Source: Paracraurococcus sp042666655
GTDB lineage: Bacteria > Pseudomonadota > Alphaproteobacteria > Acetobacterales > Acetobacteraceae
Length of the DNA: 64,000 nucleotides
Assembly (NCBI RefSeq): GCF_042666655.1
Contig: NZ_JBHTDE010000009.1
Location: forward strand, 62,001-126,000
Direction of reading: 5' to 3'
Shown: piece by piece, positions 11,153 to 19,895 of the stretch
How positions within the stretch are numbered: the stretch's first letter is position 1
How the letters are laid out: every line of letters starts with the position of its first letter
The notes under the pieces: model-generated
What the model was told of the DNA's origin: nothing
Seen by the model: only the letters and a program-made list of their open reading frames with translations
Databases searched by the model: none
Program-made: the position numbers and the translations under genes

Positions 11153-13140
11153 GGACGGCCCTCATCGCCGTGCTCGGCCATGTCGACCATGGCAAGACCG
11201 CGCTGGTCCGCGCCCTGACCGGCTCCGAGTGCGACCGGCTGCCGGAGGAGCGCGCCCGCGGCATCTCCATCGCCCTCGGCTTCGCCCGCCTGGCGCTGCC
11301 CGATGGCGGCGAGGTGGATCTGGTGGATGCGCCGGGGCATGAGCGCTTCGTCCGCACCATGATCGCCGGCGCTTCCGGCATGGATGCCGCGCTGCTGGCG
11401 GTGGATGCGCGCGAAGGGGTCCGGGCGCAGACCCGCGAGCATGTCGAGATCGCCGCCTTGCTCGGCATCCGCCGCGGCGTCGTCGCCATCGCCCGCTGCG
11501 ACCTGGCTACGCCAGAGGAGCGCGCCGCAGCCTCGGCAGGAACCGGGGCATTGCTCGCCGGACTTGCCCTTGGCACTTGGCCGGTCGTCGAGACCTCGGC
11601 GCGGACCGGCGAGGGGATCGCCGCCCTGGCCACTGCGCTCGGTGCCCTGACGCGGGAGGGTGTGGCGGGCCCCGGCGGCGCCTGGTTGCCGCTCGACCGC
11701 GCCTTCACCCTGCCCGGCGCGGGGGTTGTGGTCACCGGCACCTTGCGGCGGGGTGGGCTGGCGCTGGGCGATGCGGTGGAACTCCTCCCCGGGCTCCGCC
11801 CCGCCACCATCCGCGGCCTGCATGTGCATGGCATGGCAGTGTCGCGGGCGGCGCCCGGCAGGCGGGTCGCCGTCGCGCTGCGCGGCATCGCGCGGGGCGA
11901 GGTGGCGCCGGGCGAGGCGCTGGCGACGCCCGGCCTGCTCGCTCCCACGGAGCGGCTCGATGCCTGGGTGACGGTGCTCGCCTCGGCGCCCCGCGCGCTG
12001 CGCCAGGGTGAGACGCTGCGGCTGCTCTGCGGCACGGCGGAGGCCGGGGCGCGGCTGCGGCTGCTGGGTGCGGCGGCGCTGGCGCCGGGCGAGGCGGGCC
12101 TGGCGCAATTCGTCCTGGACCGGAGGCTGGCGCTGCCGGTGCGCGAACCTTTCGTGCTGCGGCTGCCCTCGCCGCCGCGCACCGTCGCCGGTGGCATGGT
12201 GCTGGACCCCGCGCCGCCGCGCCGCCGCGCCCGCGATGCGCCGCTGCTGGACGCGATGCGACTGGCGACGCCGGCGCGGGCCGCGTCGCTGCGACTGCGG
12301 GCGGCGGGCGCGGCAGGATTGGAGGCCGCAAGCCTCGCACGGCTGGTCGGCGTGGCACCGACGGCGCTGGACGCCGCCGCGGCGGAGGCGGTGTCGCTGC
12401 GCACCGGCCCGCTGCTGCACCGCGACGTGCTGGCGGCGCTGGAGGCGAAGCTGCTCGGCGCGGTGGAGGCGGCGGAGCGGGCCGACCCCATGGGCCCTGG
12501 TCCCGAGGCCGGCCCGCTGCTCGCCTCCAGCCTGCCGCCCGAGGCGCCCGGTGCGGCCATCGCCGCCCGGCTGGTTGCCCGCGGCGCCCTCTCCCTGGCG
12601 GCCGGGCGGCTGCGGCTGCGCGGCCTCGACCGCGTGGCGCTGCTCTCCGACCAGGACCGCGCGGCCATCGCGGCGGTGGAGGCGGCCTTCCGCGCCGGCG
12701 GCCTGATGCCGCCCGATGCGGCGGCCGTCGCCGCGTGCGACCCGCGCCGCGCCCAGGCGATCCGCCTGCTGCTGCGGAGCGGCGTGCTGCTGCGCTGCCC
12801 CGATGCGGTGCAGAAGCGCGAGGTGGTCTTCCATGCCGAGGCCGTCGCCACGGCCCGGGCCGCGCTCGCCGGCCTGCTGGCGGCCCGGCCGGCGGGGGTC
12901 TCGGTCTCCGATTGCGGCGCCCGGCTCGGCATCAGCCGCCGCTTCACCGTGCCGCTGCTGGAGCGGCTGGATGCCGAGGGGTTCAGCCGGCGCGCCGGCG
13001 ACCTGCGGCACCTGGCGGCGGTCAGTCCGGATAGCGGAAGCCGGGCAGCGCCCGTGTCTGGTCGCGCGTCATCGGCAGCCTCGCCCGGCGACCATCCGGC
13101 TGGAGTTGCGCGAAAGGCGCCGCCAGGTATTTCTCGGTGA
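11149..13140 (+). CDS. selB: Selenocysteine-specific translation elongation factor SelB
   Basis: SelB is the GTPase that brings Sec-tRNA(Sec) to UGA codons marked by a SECIS hairpin. At 663 residues it contains the G domain (GHVDHGKT, DAPGHERF), EF-Tu-like domains II and III, and the C-terminal winged-helix repeats that bind the SECIS RNA; the last helix-turn-helix (VSVSDCGARLGISRRFTVPLL...GDLRHL) ends near residue 623. The final ~40 residues (from about 13021) are Ser/Pro/Gly-rich, look unlike SelB, and are read antisense through a decayed PRC-barrel gene, so the natural stop may have been lost. Start overlaps selA. Confidence 0.95.
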   Translation: MRTALIAVLGHVDHGKTALVRALTGSECDRLPEERARGISIALGFARLALPDGGEVDLVDAPGHERFVRTMIAGASGMDAALLAVDAREGVRAQTREHVEIAALLGIRRGVVAIARCDLATPEERAAASAGTGALLAGLALGTWPVVETSARTGEGIAALATALGALTREGVAGPGGAWLPLDRAFTLPGAGVVVTGTLRRGGLALGDAVELLPGLRPATIRGLHVHGMAVSRAAPGRRVAVALRGIARGEVAPGEALATPGLLAPTERLDAWVTVLASAPRALRQGETLRLLCGTAEAGARLRLLGAAALAPGEAGLAQFVLDRRLALPVREPFVLRLPSPPRTVAGGMVLDPAPPRRRARDAPLLDAMRLATPARAASLRLRAAGAAGLEAASLARLVGVAPTALDAAAAEAVSLRTGPLLHRDVLAALEAKLLGAVEAAERADPMGPGPEAGPLLASSLPPEAPGAAIAARLVARGALSLAAGRLRLRGLDRVALLSDQDRAAIAAVEAAFRAGGLMPPDAAAVAACDPRRAQAIRLLLRSGVLLRCPDAVQKREVVFHAEAVATARAALAGLLAARPAGVSVSDCGARLGISRRFTVPLLERLDAEGFSRRAGDLRHLAAVSPDSGSRAAPVSGRASSAASPGDHPAGVARKAPPGISR

Positions 13141-13378
13141 AGCCCAGCCGGCTCTCGATCTCGACGACCACGGCGGCGACGCGGCCCTCGGCATCGAGGA
13201 TGGGATCATCGACCTCCCCGATCTCGATGTCATCCGCGCTGCAGACGTCCCGGTCGATCAGGCCTCGGCGCGCTGCTGGCCGGGCGTGGTCGCGGTCTGC
13301 GCCAAGGTCGGCGGGACGGCGATCCCGAGCACCAGGATGAAGGCCTGGGGGCGAAACTGCGCGTCGTCGTTTCCTCCT
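13022..13378 (-). pseudogene. Broken PRC-barrel domain protein gene
   Basis: On the minus strand one frame encodes a secretion-signal-like segment (FILVLGIAVPPTLAQTATT...RAEA) and hits TGA at 13258-13260; the frame one base over continues directly with LIDRDVCSADDIEIGEVDD, PILDAEGRVAAVVVEIESR and GFTEKYLAAPFAQL, a clear PRC-barrel domain ending at 13022. A single missing base at the junction (GCC-TGATC instead of GCC-CTGATC) explains the break. There is also no good start codon in the signal-peptide frame (a possible MTT-type start lies in another frame), so decay is advanced. It overlaps the 3' end of selB on the opposite strand. Confidence 0.7.
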
Positions 13379-13444
13379 GCGATGAACCTGGCGGCATGGC
13401 GCGCCGCCGCTGCAACCAGCGGCCGCGCTGCCGGTTGCAGCAGC

Positions 13445-13534
13445 GGAGGCGACAGGGGCCTGGTGGCCCCCGCGGTCTTCAAAACCGTGGATCCGCTCAG
13501 CGCGGATGGTGGGTTCGATTCCCATCCGCCTCCG
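13445..13534 (+). tRNA. selC: tRNA-Sec (anticodon TCA)
   Basis: The 90-base sequence folds as a selenocysteine tRNA: acceptor strands GGAGGCG/CGCCTCC, a long D stem GGGGCC/GGCCCC (six pairs, the Sec hallmark), anticodon stem GCGGT/ACCGT with loop CTTCAAA and anticodon TCA at 13479-13481, an extra arm ATCCGC/GCGGAT, and a T arm with GGTTCGATTCC. Discriminator G at 13534 is followed by CCG, so the CCA end is not fully encoded. It lies between selB and the formate dehydrogenase operon, and the 3' end of the convergent focA gene overlaps it. Confidence 0.95.
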
Positions 13535-14378
13535 CCGGATCCCGCAGATAGGCGAACCAGTAGGCGCTGCCGACCAGCACGCCGCCGAGGATATTGCCCA
13601 GCGTGACCGGCACCAGGTTGGCGACGAAGCCGGCCAGCGTCAGGTCCGGGAAGGCGGCGGCGGTGATGCCGGCCCCGGTCCAGAATTCCGCCCCGGCCTG
13701 GTGCAGCACCAGCCAGCCCCAGGGGATCAGCATCATGTTGGCGACAGAATGCTGCAGCCCGAGCGCCACGAAGCCGGCGACCGGCAGGATGACGACCAGC
13801 ACCTTGTCCGCCGCGCTGCGCGCGCCCCAGGCCAGCCAGACCGCCAGGCAGACCAGGATGTTGGCGAGGATGCCGCTGGCGAAGGCCCGGCCCGGCGGCA
13901 GCGCCGCCTTGTCCTGCGCGCCGGCCAGCGCCGCCGCGCCCACCGCGCCCTCCCCCGCCAGGTGCACGCCGCCGAGGAAGGCCAGCAGCGCCACCGCCAC
14001 CGCCCCCACCAGGTTGGCAAGATAGACCAGGCCCAGCTTGGCAGCGATCGCGCGCATCCCGGCGCGCTCCTCGGCCCAGGCGACCAGCATCAGCGTATTG
14101 CCGGTGAACAGCTCCGCCCCGCCCACCAGCACCAGGACGAGGCCGAGCGAGAACGCCACGCCGGCCAGCACCTGCGCCGCGCCGAAGGGCAGCGTGCCCT
14201 CCGCGCCCGCCAGCGCCACGGTGGCGAATAGCCCGCCGAAGCCGATATAGGCGCCGGCCAGCAAGCCGAGCACCGTGACCACCGGCCAGTCGAGCCCAGC
14301 CTTCCTCGCCCCGGCCGCGCTGGCCTGGGAGGCGATGGCCTCTGGTGCCCGGGCCTCCGGGCTCGGCGGCTGCGTCAT
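13497..14378 (-). CDS. focA: Formate/nitrite transporter family channel (FocA/FdhC-like)
   Basis: 293-residue membrane protein with six hydrophobic helices and family features GAYIGFGGLFA, GGAELFTGNTLM, NLVGAV, and ALGLQHSVANMMLIPWG. FNT channels move formate (or nitrite) across the inner membrane. Being last in the formate dehydrogenase operon it most likely imports formate. The ATG at 14378 overlaps the stop of the preceding 95-aa gene (ATGA). The last ~14 residues (after AYLRDPAE) are encoded antisense to tRNA-Sec, and the stop codon itself lies inside the tRNA gene. Confidence 0.9.
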   Translation of the reverse strand: MTQPPSPEARAPEAIASQASAAGARKAGLDWPVVTVLGLLAGAYIGFGGLFATVALAGAEGTLPFGAAQVLAGVAFSLGLVLVLVGGAELFTGNTLMLVAWAEERAGMRAIAAKLGLVYLANLVGAVAVALLAFLGGVHLAGEGAVGAAALAGAQDKAALPPGRAFASGILANILVCLAVWLAWGARSAADKVLVVILPVAGFVALGLQHSVANMMLIPWGWLVLHQAGAEFWTGAGITAAAFPDLTLAGFVANLVPVTLGNILGGVLVGSAYWFAYLRDPAEADGNRTHHPR

Positions 14379-14662
14379 CCTTCGATCCCCTCCAGCAACA
14401 GCGCCCTGGCCCGTTCCAGCCGGCCGGCGCGGAAGCCGGCGACCGGCAGCGCGCCGGACCAGGTCAGGGCGAGCGCCGCGTTGACCCGGGCCAGGGTGGG
14501 CTCGACCGCTTCGCCGGCCCGGCGCCGGGCGGCGAGGCCGTCGCGCAGGGTGACCAGCGCCTCGAAGACCTGGCGCGCGCCGTCGAGGTCGCAGGGCGGC
14601 GCGGCGACGATCAGCCGGTCCAGCGCGGCGATGGCCCGGGCGGCGGAAGCTTCGGCACTCAT
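14375..14662 (-). CDS. Small protein of the formate dehydrogenase operon, function unknown
   Basis: 95 residues, alanine/leucine/arginine-rich and predicted mostly helical, no signal peptide or membrane segment, two cysteine-free halves except one Cys in APPCDLDGA. Start ATG 14662 overlaps the stop of the NrfD-like gene and its stop overlaps focA, so it is certainly translated within the operon. I recognise no family. The position suggests an assembly or regulatory role for formate dehydrogenase or the channel, but nothing in the sequence shows which. Confidence 0.75.
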   Translation of the reverse strand: MSAEASAARAIAALDRLIVAAPPCDLDGARQVFEALVTLRDGLAARRRAGEAVEPTLARVNAALALTWSGALPVAGFRAGRLERARALLLEGIEG

Positions 14663-15573
14663 CGCTGGGTGGCGCCGAAATAGTCGTGCGGCCGTTTGCT
14701 GCTGACATCGCCGGCGCGCAGCAGGGCATGGCGCAGCAGGGCGCTGCCGGCCAGCACGGCGAGCGAGCCGAGCACCGGGCTGCCCACCGCACGCGCGGCG
14801 ACCGGCAGGGCCAGGCCCACCGCCTTGCCGCCGATGCGGTACTGCGAGGCCAGCGGTCCCTGCTCGAGCGGCCCGGCGACGCCGGCCTGCCGCCAGCGGG
14901 AGCCGGCCACCTCGCCGGCGAGGAATTCTGCGGCCAGCGCCAGGTTGCCGAACCGCTCCAGCCGCCGGGCACTGCCCGCTTCCCCGGCGCGGCGCTGCAG
15001 CAGCGCCAGGGCGGCGGCGGCGCCAGCCATCGAGGCAGCGCCGAATTGCGCGGCGAGCGGCGCCGGCGCCGAGGCCCATAAGGGGTTGCTCGTCGCCGAA
15101 AGCAGCGAGGCGGTATAGACCGCCATGCCCGCCCCAGCCGCTGCGGCTGGCGCCTGCGCCACGTCAGCCAGCCGCTTCGTCCGCGGCCAGCGTTCGCCCA
15201 GCACATCCCCCAGCGCGGTCGCCGCGCTGGCGATACCGAAGCCGGTCAGCAGCCAGGAGCCCCAGGACATCGGCGAGTCCGGCCGCAGGATCCGCAGCAT
15301 GTTGTACCAGCGCTTCGGTGTCTTCAGGTGGCCGACCAGCACGGCGGGCCCGATGACGGAACCGGCCAGCGCCAGCAGCCGGGCGCGCCGCGCCAGCCCG
15401 TCGCGGTCGCCGGGATCGTTGCGCCGCGCCACCGCCGCCAGCACCTGCGCGCCGCCGGCGGTGCCCAGCACCGCGATATAGGTGGCGACCTTCCAGTCGA
15501 AGCCGGCCGGCTTCAGCGCGGGGCGGCCGTGATAGGTCTCGCCACGCCAGGGCTCTGCCATCGGCGCGCTCAT
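14659..15573 (-). CDS. Formate dehydrogenase NrfD-like membrane anchor subunit
   Basis: 304-residue membrane protein with about eight hydrophobic helices, of the NrfD/PsrC type. Such subunits anchor the Fe-S subunit of molybdoenzyme complexes and exchange electrons with quinone. Here it replaces the cytochrome b gamma subunit (FdnI) of the E. coli enzyme; no heme-ligand pattern of FdnI is visible. The HLKTPKRWYNMLRILRPDSPMSWGSWLL segment is the conserved NrfD loop. ATG 15573 overlaps the beta-subunit stop (ATGA); ATG 15558 (MAEPWRG) is an alternative. Confidence 0.85.
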   Translation of the reverse strand: MSAPMAEPWRGETYHGRPALKPAGFDWKVATYIAVLGTAGGAQVLAAVARRNDPGDRDGLARRARLLALAGSVIGPAVLVGHLKTPKRWYNMLRILRPDSPMSWGSWLLTGFGIASAATALGDVLGERWPRTKRLADVAQAPAAAAGAGMAVYTASLLSATSNPLWASAPAPLAAQFGAASMAGAAAALALLQRRAGEAGSARRLERFGNLALAAEFLAGEVAGSRWRQAGVAGPLEQGPLASQYRIGGKAVGLALPVAARAVGSPVLGSLAVLAGSALLRHALLRAGDVSSKRPHDYFGATQR

Positions 15574-16478
15574 CGCCGCCCGACCCCGAGGAACAGCGCC
15601 GCCACGGCCAGCCCTGCCACCGTCGCCAGGCCGGAGACGATGGAGGGCCGCGCCCGCCGGGCTGGCCGCACCGGTGCCGCCGGCAGGCCATGCACCTCGG
15701 GCCGCTCGGTCAGCAGGAAGAAGGCGTTGAGGCGCTTGAGGCCATGCGTCGCGCCCGGCGTGCCGGGGGCGCCATACAGGTAGGCGCGGTCCTGGCCCAA
15801 CTCCTGCAGTTGCGCCACCCGTGCCTCGGCGCGCCCGATCAGTTCCTCGACCTCGCCGAACTGGATGCTGTCGGTCGGGCAGGACTTGGCACAGGCCGGC
15901 TCCATGCCGCCCTTCAGCCGGTCGTAGCAAAGCGTGCACTTGTGCGCCTTGCCATCCTCCTTCGCCAGCTCGACCACGCCGAAGGGGCAGGCCGGCACGC
16001 AATAGCCGCAGCCGTTGCAGATATCCTGCTGAACCACGACGGTGTCGAATTCGGTGCGGAACAGCGCGCCGGTCGGGCAGGCCTCCATGCAGGGCGCCGG
16101 GTCACAATGCTTGCAGACATCCGACAGCATCAGCCAGTTGGACTGGAAGGGCGGCATTGCGCCCGGGCGCTCACCCTGCGGTGCCAGCTTCTCCACGAAA
16201 GTCACGTGCCGCCAGGTATGCGCGCCGAGCGCGCCGGTATTGTCGTAGGACCGGCCGCTCAGCGTCATGCCGTCGGCCGGCAGGTTGTTCCATTCCTTGC
16301 AGGCCACCTCGCAGGCCTTGCAGCCGATGCAGAGCGTGGTGTCGGTGAAGAAGCCGTAGGCGCGGCCCGGCTCGATCCGCGTGCCGCAGGTGAGCTCGGC
16401 TTCCTGCGGCAGCGGGAGGCATGCCTCGGTGCCGTGCGGGCCGCGCGCCCGGTCATGCGAAAGCCCGCCATCCATCAT
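15570..16478 (-). CDS. fdxH: Formate dehydrogenase Fe-S (beta) subunit
   Basis: 302 residues with four ferredoxin-type clusters (CIGCKACEVACKEWN, CKHCDPAPCMEACPTGA, CNGCGYCVPACPFG, CTLCYDRLKGGMEPACAKSCP), which pass electrons from the catalytic subunit to the membrane subunit. A single hydrophobic helix at the C-terminus (about residues 278-297) should anchor it, as in FdnH/FdoH. Two ATGs in a row at 16478/16475 follow a good AGGAG; the first overlaps the stop of the catalytic gene. No Tat signal, as usual for a beta subunit carried by its partner. Confidence 0.93.
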   Translation of the reverse strand: MMDGGLSHDRARGPHGTEACLPLPQEAELTCGTRIEPGRAYGFFTDTTLCIGCKACEVACKEWNNLPADGMTLSGRSYDNTGALGAHTWRHVTFVEKLAPQGERPGAMPPFQSNWLMLSDVCKHCDPAPCMEACPTGALFRTEFDTVVVQQDICNGCGYCVPACPFGVVELAKEDGKAHKCTLCYDRLKGGMEPACAKSCPTDSIQFGEVEELIGRAEARVAQLQELGQDRAYLYGAPGTPGATHGLKRLNAFFLLTERPEVHGLPAAPVRPARRARPSIVSGLATVAGLAVAALFLGVGRR

Positions 16479-19400
16479 GTGGTCTCCTGGCGGCGGGGAA
16501 GCCTGCCGCGGCGCAACGCGCAGGACAGCGACTTGTTCTCGTGCATGCCGGTGTTGGAATCGCCGATGATCGAGGTCAGCACATTGGCGATGTCGCCGGT
16601 GGCATAGCCGGCCCAGCCGTAATGCCAGGGCAGCGCGAGCTGGTACATTTCGCCGCCTTTGCCGTCGGGGAAGGGGCGCAGCCGGTCGGTGATCAATGCC
16701 TTGACCTCGATCTCGCCGCGCGGCGTCGACAGCACGACCCAGTCGAGGTCTCGCAGGCCCATGGCGCGTCCGAGCTCGGTCGGGATCTCGCAGAAGGCCT
16801 CCGGCTGCAACTCGGCGGTGGTCGGCACGATGCGGGTCGGCGTGCCGCCGGAATGGTGCTCGGTCAGCCGGAAGGTGGTGAGCGCATGCGGGAAACGCGG
16901 ATCGCCGCTGGCCGCGAGCCGGTTGTCCGCCTGCTGCCATTGCTTGGCCGCCGGGCTGGCGGCGTTCTGCGGATGCAGTGGATTGCCCACTGGCGATTCC
17001 ACCGGCTCGTAATGCTCGGGCAGCGGCCCGTCCTTGAGGCCGGAGGGTGCGAAGAGCGCCGCCCGGCCATCGGCCAGCATGATGAAGGGATCGGTGCCGG
17101 CATGGGCGTCCATGCCGCCTGGGGTCTTCGTCCAATCCGGCTGATAGTCCGGGCGCTTCTCCAGCGGGAAGTCCGGCACGTCGGGGCCGGTCCACTTCGC
17201 CTGCGCTTCGTCCCATTGGATCAGCGCCTTGCGCGCCGACCAGGGCTTGCCGGCAGGATCGGCCGAGGCGCGGTTGTTCAGCGTTCGTCGATTGGCCGGC
17301 CAGGCGAAGCCCCAGCCGAGATGCGTCCCCGGTCCCGCCCGGCCGTCCGGCACCCGGGCGCGCGACAGGTTGCGGCCTGCTTCGGGAAAGACGCCGGCAT
17401 AGATCCAGGCGCCGGAGGCGGTGGAGCCGTCATCCTTCAGAGCCTGGAAGGAGGCGACGGGCTTGCCGTCGGCCAGGGTGCAGCCATTGATCTCCCGCAG
17501 CACCGCCTCGGCATCCGGCTCGTCATCGGCATCCACCGGGTAGTCCCAGGAAAGGTTGCGCAGCCCGGCATCCTCGCTGCGCGTGCTGCCGGCGTACAAC
17601 GCCCGCAGCCGGCGGCCGAGGTCGTGGATGAACCAGAGCTCGGAAGTGCTGTCGCCCGGCGCCTCCACCACCTTGTCGTGCCATTGCACCAGGCGGTGGG
17701 TATTGGTGAAGCTGCCGGCCTTCTCCCCGCTGAGAGCGGCGGGCATCAGGAAGACCTCGGTGCCGATATCCTCCGGCCGCATCTCGCCGTCGCGCACCAT
17801 ATGGCCGTCGCGCCAGAAGGTGGCGGTCTCGGTCTCGGCGATGTCGCGCACCACCATCCAGTCGAGCCGCGCCAGGCCGCGCTGCACCAGCCTGGAATTG
17901 CTGCCGCCGACCACCGGGTTCTGGCCCATGACGAACAGCCCGCGCATGATGCCGTCACGCATGGCGAGGGTCATCGGCAGCTGGCTGTGGTCGCCGACGA
18001 TGCGGGGCATCCAGTCATAGCCCCAGCCATTGGCGGCGCTCGCCTCACCCGCATACCAGGCGCGCAGCAGGCTGACGGCATAGGCGGGAAAATTCGCCCA
18101 CCAGCCGGTCGGTGCCGTCTCCACCGTCAGGTATTCCGCCAGCGTGCCATGCGGGCGCAGCGCATGCGGTTGCGGCAGGTAGCCCGGCATCAGGTCATAG
18201 AGCGTGGCGATGTCGGTGGAGCCCTGGATCGAGGTATGCCCGCGCAGGGCCAGCATCCCCGCCCCGGGCCGCCCGACATTGCCCAGCAGCCCCTGCAGGA
18301 TCGCCCCGGCGCGGATGATCTGCGCCCCTGTCGTATGGTGGTTCCAGCCGACGGCGTAGCAGATGACCCCGGTGCGCTCCCGCCCCGAATTGCGCGCCAT
18401 GGCGTCGCAGACCTTGAGGAAGACGTCCTCGGGGCAGCCGGTGATCCGCGCCACCACCTCCGGCGTGTAGCGGGCGAAGTGGCGCCGCATGATCTGGTAG
18501 ACGCAGTTCGGGTGCTGCAGGGTCTCGTCGCGCGGTGGCGGGCCCTCGCGCAGCTGCGCGACCCGCTCGGCAAAGTCGCCGCCGGTCTCCATCCAGGCCT
18601 CGGCCAGGGGCGAGGGCACGGTCAGGCCCTGGTACTGCCAGCTTGCCGGGTCATAGCGCCGTTCCCCGGCGTTCCAGCCGGAGAAGAGCCCATCGTCCTC
18701 GGGGCCTTCATAACCAGCCTCGATGATGGTCGAGAGGTTGGTGTAGGGCAGCGCCCAATCCCGGAACCAGAGGTCGTTCTCGAGCAGATGCCGGATGATG
18801 CCGCCGAGGAAGGCGATGTCGGTCCCGGCCCGCAGCGGCGCATAGAGGTCGCACAGCGCCGAGGTCCGGGTGAAGCGCGGATCGGCATGGATCAGGGTCG
18901 CCCCCCGCGCCTTGGCCTGGAGCGCGAAGCGGAAGGCGATGGGATGGTTCTCGGCCATGTTGGACCCCATCACGAGCACCACGTCGGCGCGTGCGAGATC
19001 CCACTGGGGCAGCGTCGCCGCGCCCCGGCCGAAGGCGGTACCCAGACTGGGTACCGAGTTGTTGTGTCAGACCCTGGCCTGGTTCTCGATGAAGACCATG
19101 CCCAAACCGGCGGAGAACAGCTTCTTGATGAGGTAATTCTCCTCATTGTCGAGCGTCGCGCCGCCGAGCGAACCGAGTGCCAGGGTGTGATTCAGCCTGG
19201 TGCCGTCCGGTGCGTCGCCGACGAAGCTGTCGTCACGCACCTGCTTCGTCAAATGAGCGATGCGGTCCATCGCCCAGTCGAGCGGCACCGCGCGCCATTC
19301 CCGCGCATGCGGTGCGCGGTGCAATACGCGATCGATGCGCTGCGGACTGGTCATCAGCCCGAGCGTCGCGGCGCCCTTGGGACAGAGCGTGCCCTGGTTG

Positions 19401-19666
19401 ATCGGGCTGCGCGGGTCGCCTTCCACGGCGATGGGCCGGCCTTCCTTCGCATAGATCAGTTGGGCGCAGCCGACCGCGCAATAGGGGCAGATGGAGGTAC
19501 CGACCCTATCCGCCTGGTCCGTGCGCGGCCGCAGGCCGCGCGAAGTCGCCGCCTCGGCCGCCGTACCGGCATGATCCTGCCCGGCAAGCTGGCGGGGCAC
19601 CGACCATTCCTCGAGGAACTGACCGGCGCGGTGGGACAGGCTGCGGCGCAAGGGGGGGCGGGCCAT
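16475..19666 (-). CDS. fdnG: Selenocysteine-containing formate dehydrogenase catalytic (alpha) subunit
   Basis: Oxidises formate to CO2 at a molybdenum (or tungsten) bis-pterin centre. The reading frame is interrupted only by TGA at 19067-19069 within NQARV-U-HNNSVPSL, exactly the Sec position of FdnG/FdoG (ARVUH), here residue 200; a SECIS hairpin follows. Read through, the protein is 1063 residues, normal for the family. The N-terminal 4Fe-4S site is CPYCAVGC...TLCPKG. I start at ATG 19666, preceded by GGAGAG; ATG 19714 is in frame but overlaps the upstream gene. Unlike FdnG there is no hydrophobic Tat signal, only a 50-residue basic/polar leader, so the active site may face the cytoplasm. 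Standard gene callers would split this gene in two at the UGA. Confidence 0.95.
19036..19056 (-). promoter_or_regulatory. SECIS hairpin of the formate dehydrogenase gene
   Basis: Read on the minus strand, ten bases after the UGA Sec codon, CGGTACCC and GGGTACCG form a perfect 8-bp stem closed by the loop AGTCT. Position, length and the GU/CU-containing loop match bacterial SECIS elements recognised by the SelB C-terminal domain. Directly visible; function by homology with fdnG/fdhF. Confidence 0.9.
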
Positions 19667-19679
19667 ACCGTCTCTCCGG

Positions 19680-19895
19680 TCAGTCGAGCAATTCGACACG
19701 GTGGGCGGTGCCACCGGTCAACCCCGGTGCGTCCCGCCAATCGACCAGCACCCGGCGGTGGGTCAGCGGCGGCAGGTCCTGCGGCTCAATCGCCGCCGAG
19801 GGGGCGAGCACCAGGGTCAAGCCACGGCCGTCATCCCGCAGCAGCCGGAAGCGGCTCTCCTGCACCATCAATACCCGGCCGCTCGTGCTTTCCAT
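19680..19895 (-). CDS. 71-residue protein between selD and formate dehydrogenase, function unknown
   Basis: Small soluble protein (MESTSGRVLMVQESRFRLL...) predicted to be a compact beta-rich domain: short strands, a DDGRG turn, and LTHRRVLVDWRDAPGL near the end. No cysteine, no membrane segment. It ends 13 bases before the formate dehydrogenase start and overlaps the end of selD by 65 bases in another frame; ATG 19868 would shorten the overlap. I do not recognise the family. Its place between selenophosphate synthetase and a selenoenzyme suggests a link with formate dehydrogenase expression or maturation. Confidence 0.65.
   Translation of the reverse strand: MESTSGRVLMVQESRFRLLRDDGRGLTLVLAPSAAIEPQDLPPLTHRRVLVDWRDAPGLTGGTAHRVELLD

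Noticed and set aside
9470..13011. Long minus-strand open frames opposite actF/selA/selB
   Set aside because: Shadows in a 72% GC background; the plus-strand genes are certain.
13230..13415. Small open frame opposite the selB-tRNA gap
   Set aside because: It is one of the wrong frames of the decayed PRC-barrel gene.
19067..19069. Formate dehydrogenase gene as a pseudogene broken by a stop
   Set aside because: The stop is UGA at the conserved Sec position, followed by a SECIS hairpin, with selA, selB, selD and tRNA-Sec present.
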